A stretch of 10,463 nucleotides of DNA from Verrucomicrobiales bacterium (GTDB lineage Bacteria > Verrucomicrobiota > Verrucomicrobiia > Verrucomicrobiales > Akkermansiaceae). This document shows, piece by piece, positions 6,143-10,463 of this stretch. A model generated the notes under the pieces. The model did not search any database, was not told where the DNA came from, and was given only the letters and a program-made list of their open reading frames with translations. The position numbers and the translations under genes were made by a program. Position 1 is the first letter of the stretch, and every line of letters starts with the position of its first letter. The stretch spans positions 1 to 10,463 of the forward strand of contig DPWT01000180.1 of the NCBI GenBank assembly GCA_003527555.1, read 5' to 3'.

Positions 6143-6940
6143 TTGAAACTTGAATTTTCTCTCACTTTCCTCGGCACCAGCACCTCCACTGGAGTCCCAG
6201 TGATCGGCTGCAAGTGCCCAGTATGCATATCTGGTGACCCCCTACTTATTCGTACGCGTTCATCCATTTATATACAAACACCTGAATTCTTAGTTCTAGT
6301 CGACAGTGGGCCGGACTTACGTGAACAGGCATTGAGAGAGAACATAACACAGGTGGACGCGGTGCTCTACACCCACGCACACCTCGATCACATCACAGGA
6401 TTTGACGAGTTGCGCGCATTTTGCTGGCGGCGTGACAACCCACTACCGCTCTATGGCTCAGAGGAATGTCTAGAGGAAATCGAGCGAATGTTCAGTTGGG
6501 CCTTCCTATCGACAAATACCCATAAGGGCTACATCAAACCCATTTCTATTGTAACCGTTGACTCTTTCCAGCTAGGCAACCTCAGAGTGACTCCTGTGCC
6601 GGTGATTCACGGATCAATGCCGACACAAGGGTATCGATTCGATTACCCCAACGTACCTAGTATTGCTTACCTTCCTGATGTAAAGAAAATCCCCGAAGAT
6701 AGCCGCGCCCTGATACAAGACATTCCAGTTTTCATCGTAGATACACTGCACCAACGGCAACACCCAAGCCACATGAACCTCAATGAGGCCCTTGCTGCAG
6801 CAAAGCAGTTGAATGCTGATAAAACCTATCTCACGCACCTGTCGCATGAACTTGACCCCAGGAAGATGAAATCCGAACTACCAGTAAACACTTCCTTTGC
6901 CCACGATGGCTTAAAACTCACATTCCCTGTGGACGCATGA
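6143..6940 (+). CDS. MBL-fold metallohydrolase, PhnP-like
   Basis: The product is about 265 residues. FTFLGTSTSTGVP-type start (SLTFLGTSTSTGVPVIG, 6-22) and the GCKCPVC cluster (Cys23, Cys25, Cys28) match PhnP, where cysteines and a histidine hold a structural zinc. The metallo-beta-lactamase site is THAHLDH (His78, His80, Asp82, His83), with His156 (VIHGSM), Asp179 (YLPDVKK) and a C-terminal His at 203-235 (LTHLSHELD) completing two-metal binding. PhnP is a phosphodiesterase acting on cyclic ribose phosphates in phosphonate breakdown; no phn genes are present here, so substrate is open. The reading frame runs back to 5759, but upstream sequence is antisense to recN and homology begins near KLEFSLTF, so the TTG at 6143 is chosen. 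The start is weak. The TIGR03790 gene follows after 32 bases. Confidence 0.85.
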   Translation: MKLEFSLTFLGTSTSTGVPVIGCKCPVCISGDPLLIRTRSSIYIQTPEFLVLVDSGPDLREQALRENITQVDAVLYTHAHLDHITGFDELRAFCWRRDNPLPLYGSEECLEEIERMFSWAFLSTNTHKGYIKPISIVTVDSFQLGNLRVTPVPVIHGSMPTQGYRFDYPNVPSIAYLPDVKKIPEDSRALIQDIPVFIVDTLHQRQHPSHMNLNEALAAAKQLNADKTYLTHLSHELDPRKMKSELPVNTSFAHDGLKLTFPVDA

Positions 6941-6972
6941 TATTGAAACGCTAGGGTAATACATCATACTAT

Positions 6973-8586
6973 ATGAATATGAAACTTACAGTCACTCTCA
7001 CACTACTTACCCCAATTTTGTTTGGCGTTCTTATAGCAGCACCCATTAACCCCAAGAATGTGGCTATCATCTACAATACTCGTGTAGCAGCATCGAAAGA
7101 TCTCGCTGTATATTACGCCACTCTGCGCAGCATCCCCAAAGAAAACCTAATCGGCTTGAATGTTGAGGATAAAGACCAGATCAGCCGTAAGGACTACAAC
7201 GCTCAAATCCAAGAACCCCTTCGAAAATCATTCACCAACCGTAATTGGTGGACGATGACTCGCAATACACAAGGAGCTCAGCTCCCCTCGGCCAGTAAGA
7301 TCACCACGCTGGTGTGCATGAGAGGTATTCCGTTCAAAATCCAGCGTGACGCGACGATACAAGAGAACACCTCCAAATTACCTACCCCTTTCTCTAAAGC
7401 CAATGAAGCGTCAGTTGACTCAGAGCTGGCGTTACTTGGAATACACAGAACGCCAGCCTCCGGACCACAGACCAATCCCTACTTTAAAAAAGATGTCGCG
7501 TTTTCTGAAGCAGGCATAAGCTACATGTTTATGGTGGGCCGTATTGATGGCCCAGACTACAGTATTTGCAAACGCTTGATTGATGATGCCGTGGCAACGG
7601 AGAAACGCGGTCTCTGGGGGATGTGCTACCTTGACAAAGCACTCAAAAGTGGGGGTTACACCATGGGCGAAAAGTGGTTGGAGACAATATTCAAAACCAA
7701 TCTCAAAACGGGGATTCCCACGGTGATCGACCGCAACAAACAGACCTTCACTTCCCACTACCCGATGAACGATGCCTCATTGTATTATGGTTGGTACACG
7801 CGTAATAAAAATGGTGCTCTTCTCAATCCATCATTCAAGTTTCGCCGCGGCGCTGTTGCTGTCCACCTCCACTCATACAGCGCCAGCCAGCTACGCAACG
7901 CCAACAAAGAATGGACCGGACCTATCCTTGCAAAGGGCGCAGCTGCTACGGTCGGCAATGTTTACGAACCCTATCTCCACTTAACGCATCACTTTGATGT
8001 TCTTCACGACCGATTGCTCAAGGGATACACACTGGTGGAGGCTGCATACATGGCAGTGAGCGCGCTATCATGGCAAAATGTCGTCATCGGCGATCCTCTT
8101 TATCGTCCCTTCATGCATTTGAATGGTAGCGGTAAAAAACATTATGATGATAATACTTACCGCGCCATTCGCATTGCCAACGAGCGATGGGGTGACGAGC
8201 CCGACACCATGGTAAAAAAAATACGCACTGCGGCGGCTACTAAAGCAAATCCCAAGCTCTACGAATACCTCGGTCTCTGGCACCAAGCATACGATAAAAA
8301 TGATATCGCAATCGCATTCTTCCAAACCGCGGTAAAGAGACACCTAAGGGAGTCCGATCAACTACGCCAATGGCTCTACGTCGCAGATATACACCGCCAG
8401 GCCGGGGATAAGCCGCTCGCCATCAAAACACTACAGAAAGCACGCAAGGCTCACAGCGGAATTCCGGAGATCAAGTCCGCCACCGCATTGCTGAATATTC
8501 TTAACCCACCGCCGCCACCATCAGCGGCTGATGCCAAAAAAAAGAGTGATCACAAAAAGCTGCACAAAAAAAGTAGCCCCAACTAA
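6973..8586 (+). CDS. TIGR03790-family secreted protein
   Basis: The 537-residue protein has a signal peptide (about 1-23, MNMKLTVTLTLLTPILFGVLIAA). The mature part matches the TIGR03790 pattern: NVAIIYNTRVAASKDLAVYYA (29-49), IPKENLIGL (54-62), VCMRGIPFKI (114-123), SVDSELALL (147-155), NPYF (168-171), GRIDGP (189-194), GYTLVEAAYMAVSALSWQNVVIGDPLYRPF (351-380). About residues 428-500 look helical and TPR-like, and the tail is a run of five prolines followed by lysine-rich sequence. The family has no assigned activity; its definition notes that it occurs in genomes with exosortase, the PEP-CTERM protein-sorting enzyme. It lies 32 bases after the MBL gene, probably in one operon, and its stop overlaps that of the convergent gene by four bases. 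Confidence 0.8.
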   Translation: MNMKLTVTLTLLTPILFGVLIAAPINPKNVAIIYNTRVAASKDLAVYYATLRSIPKENLIGLNVEDKDQISRKDYNAQIQEPLRKSFTNRNWWTMTRNTQGAQLPSASKITTLVCMRGIPFKIQRDATIQENTSKLPTPFSKANEASVDSELALLGIHRTPASGPQTNPYFKKDVAFSEAGISYMFMVGRIDGPDYSICKRLIDDAVATEKRGLWGMCYLDKALKSGGYTMGEKWLETIFKTNLKTGIPTVIDRNKQTFTSHYPMNDASLYYGWYTRNKNGALLNPSFKFRRGAVAVHLHSYSASQLRNANKEWTGPILAKGAAATVGNVYEPYLHLTHHFDVLHDRLLKGYTLVEAAYMAVSALSWQNVVIGDPLYRPFMHLNGSGKKHYDDNTYRAIRIANERWGDEPDTMVKKIRTAAATKANPKLYEYLGLWHQAYDKNDIAIAFFQTAVKRHLRESDQLRQWLYVADIHRQAGDKPLAIKTLQKARKAHSGIPEIKSATALLNILNPPPPPSAADAKKKSDHKKLHKKSSPN

Positions 8587-9638
8587 TCCTCTTCTTTAAA
8601 CGGCAAAATACGACCTGCCTCAGCACTCTCAGAGAGCCAAGCTAGTAGCTTGTCCACATCTGCGCTGTCGCCCCTTAAACTCTCGAGTGCTGCCCAGTCA
8701 ATATGCGGCCGCGACTTCACCGTCGAAACTCGCGTCACAACCAGCTTCTCCATCAATGCCTCCGTCTCTCGCGGATGCGCGTTGATGATGTTTGCCGGGC
8801 GCGGGAGTTCATCAAGGATTTCAGCCGTCAGACCAAAAGTGGTCACACCTATACCAAAGGTAATACTAAGTTTGCGGATCGACTCCGCGAGCGCCTCATC
8901 CTCGATGGGAGCGGCATAGATTAGCTCACCACCTTGCGCCCAAACAGAGGCGCTCAAAGCTTGAAAAAAGTCCTCACGGAAGCTGTGGTGGGCAGGCAAA
9001 ATACGAAGACGCGCTGCATGCAGCCTGAAAGGCGGTAGACCAAGCTGACTCTTTAACTTGAGCATGGAGCGGTTACCTTCGTCGCCATCGCCACTCTCCC
9101 AATCAACCAGTAGCATCTCAGGAAATTTCCAGAGGTTACCCACCGGAGCATCAGCACCAAATGGCTCCCGGAAAGCAAATGGGAACCTACCGTTGACATC
9201 ACACCACTTGTTCACGATAGCTCGGAATTTACGAATACGCATTAATGCATGATCAACCTCATCCTGATCACCCGCCATGTCGTCCAACCTACCCTGATAC
9301 TGAGAAAAAATTTCTTGGGCAGACGAGAGAGCAGGCACCGGTGCAGTGCGGCGATAATAACCCTGACCTTTTTCAACCTTCGCAATTGGCGAAGTTGGAT
9401 CACAGGACATGATCGAGAAATGATAACGCAAGGAGGCATCCGAATAGTTGCCCTCCAACCTCATGCGCAAAAGGCGTATTAGCTCCGTTCCCTTGATAGC
9501 GTCTTTTGGATTCGCGGGTAAGTAGTCTGGCAGGACCTCGTTGAGTTGCTTGCGTAAGCTCATTTTTTCATTGGTGAAATACTTCTTAATAAAGTGTGCT
9601 CTTGTAGAATTTTTGAATAAATCAAAATCTGTGCTCAT
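8583..9638 (-). CDS. Uncharacterised protein with a likely N-terminal winged-helix domain
   Basis: I do not recognise a named family. The 351-residue protein is soluble, with no signal peptide or membrane segment. Residues about 46-98 look like a winged helix: a helix in KGTELIRLLRMRL, a second in SDASLRYHFSIM, and a wing in SPIAKVEKGQGYYRR. A helical linker follows (about 105-150), then an alpha/beta region (about 165-275) with hydrophobic strands LWKFPEMLLVDW, GGELIYAAPI and ITFGIGVTTFGL, and an acid-rich C-terminus. The alpha/beta part could be a nuclease-like or ligand-binding fold, but no certain catalytic set is seen. A GAGG Shine-Dalgarno sequence sits eight bases before the ATG at 9638, partly inside a GCCT/AGGC hairpin (9645-9655). 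The stop overlaps the TIGR03790 stop by four bases. Cytoplasmic DNA binding is an inference. Confidence 0.72.
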   Translation of the reverse strand: MSTDFDLFKNSTRAHFIKKYFTNEKMSLRKQLNEVLPDYLPANPKDAIKGTELIRLLRMRLEGNYSDASLRYHFSIMSCDPTSPIAKVEKGQGYYRRTAPVPALSSAQEIFSQYQGRLDDMAGDQDEVDHALMRIRKFRAIVNKWCDVNGRFPFAFREPFGADAPVGNLWKFPEMLLVDWESGDGDEGNRSMLKLKSQLGLPPFRLHAARLRILPAHHSFREDFFQALSASVWAQGGELIYAAPIEDEALAESIRKLSITFGIGVTTFGLTAEILDELPRPANIINAHPRETEALMEKLVVTRVSTVKSRPHIDWAALESLRGDSADVDKLLAWLSESAEAGRILPFKEED

Positions 9639-9759
9639 AGAATCGCCTCAAAGGCTTTCGCTCAAGCATCATTTTAAAATTTAGGGGCAAATTAGTCATT
9701 TTGTGAATAAGTCTTTTGTCCTTGCCGTCTATCTTTCTATGAAGTGTCATTTTCGCAGC
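9639..9759. promoter_or_regulatory. Divergent intergenic region
   Basis: About 120 bases separate the minus-strand uncharacterised gene from the LolA-like gene. It holds the minus-strand GAGG ribosome-binding site, the GCCT-CAA-AGGC hairpin (9645-9655) and an AT-rich stretch at about 9671-9681 that could serve as a -10 in either direction. No paired -35 element is clear. If the LolA-like gene starts at GTG 9703 or ATG 9739, the gap is correspondingly shorter. Confidence 0.35.
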
Positions 9760-10461
9760 ATGAAATGCCCATCAGCCTACGTTATCCTAATAGCTCTCTA
9801 TGTGAGTATGTCATCTCCCGTGCACGCTGATGCCGCAGCTGAGGCTATCCTCAAGAGTGTGCGCCACGGTGCCACACTCCAAGAGAACAAGTTATCAGGT
9901 TACTTAAGAAAAGACGGCAAGCGAACTCCGCTGTCTTTGACAATGAATGGAGAGGCTATCTCGTTCCAATTCTTTAGTAATAATAGTTGGAGAGGATTTC
10001 AAATGCAGCTAAGGCAGGGTAATGCAAAACTGTTCAGTTTATCTCAAGGCAAAGCTAAACCATTCCCTGCTGAGAAAATCGGTCAGAGAATTCTCGATAG
10101 CGACGTCACTTACGAAGACCTCTCGCTACGTTTTCTTTATTGGAAAGATGCAACTATCATGGGTCAGGAAAAAATTAAACTGCAGCAATGCCACAAAATT
10201 CGTCTGGTTAACCCCACTAACGATGGGCGCTACTCAATTGTCTACGTCTGGGTGCATCAGAAATTTGGAGCCTTAATGCAGGTTACTGGATACAATAGAG
10301 ACGGGAAATTACTTAAACGCTTTCACATAACCGACATCATGGAAGTGAACAAGGTTCAGACTATTAAGAAAATGAATATTGAGACATACAAACCTGGTTC
10401 AAACAAAGTCATCGGCATCACCTATCTCGAGTTCACTAAACCAAAGAAGCTTGGCCTCTAG
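9760..10461 (+). CDS. LolA-like outer-membrane lipoprotein-sorting protein
   Basis: From the ATG at 9760 the product is 233 residues with a signal peptide ending near VHA (MKCPSAYVILIALYVSM..., cleavage about residue 23). The mature domain has the features of the LolA-like family annotated 'outer membrane lipoprotein-sorting protein': repeated beta strands, TYEDLSLRFLYW (117-128), a single conserved-looking Cys (144), IVYVWVHQKFGALMQV and YNRDGKLLKRF (178-188), then a final strand reading IGITYLEF. Such proteins form a half-barrel that carries hydrophobic cargo in the periplasm; whether this one carries lipoproteins is not known, and it may work with another partner. Starts at ATG 9739 (seven residues longer, more basic n-region) and GTG 9703 (19 longer) are also possible. 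No lipobox is present. The stop TAG at 10459-10461 is within the window, so the gene is complete. Confidence 0.72.
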   Translation: MKCPSAYVILIALYVSMSSPVHADAAAEAILKSVRHGATLQENKLSGYLRKDGKRTPLSLTMNGEAISFQFFSNNSWRGFQMQLRQGNAKLFSLSQGKAKPFPAEKIGQRILDSDVTYEDLSLRFLYWKDATIMGQEKIKLQQCHKIRLVNPTNDGRYSIVYVWVHQKFGALMQVTGYNRDGKLLKRFHITDIMEVNKVQTIKKMNIETYKPGSNKVIGITYLEFTKPKKLGL

Positions 10462-10463
10462 GT

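Noticed and set aside
1..10463. CRISPR array, tRNA, rRNA, insertion sequence or prophage
   Set aside because: I saw no regularly spaced repeats, cloverleaf sequence, transposase or phage gene anywhere in the window.

Overview
The window looks like chromosomal housekeeping DNA from a marine-type Verrucomicrobiota bacterium, most likely Opitutae/Puniceicoccales. This assignment rests on protein character, not on a database search. The clues are a TIGR03790-family protein, an ECF sigma factor followed by a small membrane protein with an 'LKRxEQP' type N-terminus, a LolA-like secreted protein and a DciA (DUF721) protein. Base composition looks intermediate, Shine-Dalgarno signals are mostly weak, and there is no sign of a phage, an IS element, a CRISPR array, a tRNA or an rRNA.

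Layout. Bases 1-174 (minus) are the N-terminus of a UvrD/PcrA/Rep-type helicase that runs off the left edge. A 258-base gap with an AT-rich inverted repeat separates it from a sigma/anti-sigma-like pair (433-1561, minus). To the right is a tight minus-strand operon read from 3290 down to 1652: [4Fe-4S] ferredoxin, DciA-like DUF721 protein, HAD hydrolase and FolB. A divergent, acidic, single-pass membrane protein of unknown function (3471-4391, plus) converges on recN (4435-6087, minus). recN is divergent from a PhnP-like metallo-beta-lactamase-fold hydrolase (6143-6940, plus). That gene is followed closely by a TIGR03790-family secreted protein (6973-8586, plus), whose stop codon overlaps that of a convergent uncharacterised gene (8583-9638, minus). 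A LolA-like secreted protein (9760-10461, plus) ends two bases before the window does.

How the genes fit together. DNA maintenance is the strongest theme: a UvrD-type helicase, RecN for double-strand break repair and DciA for loading the replicative helicase. FolB serves folate synthesis. The sigma/anti-sigma pair probably senses an envelope signal, while the TIGR03790 and LolA-like proteins work outside the cytoplasm. No dedicated new defence or mobile system is visible. The less ordinary points are the TIGR03790 protein (a family known to track exosortase/PEP-CTERM genomes), the HAD protein with a DxS catalytic motif, the sigma/anti-sigma pair, and two uncharacterised proteins of 306 and 351 residues.
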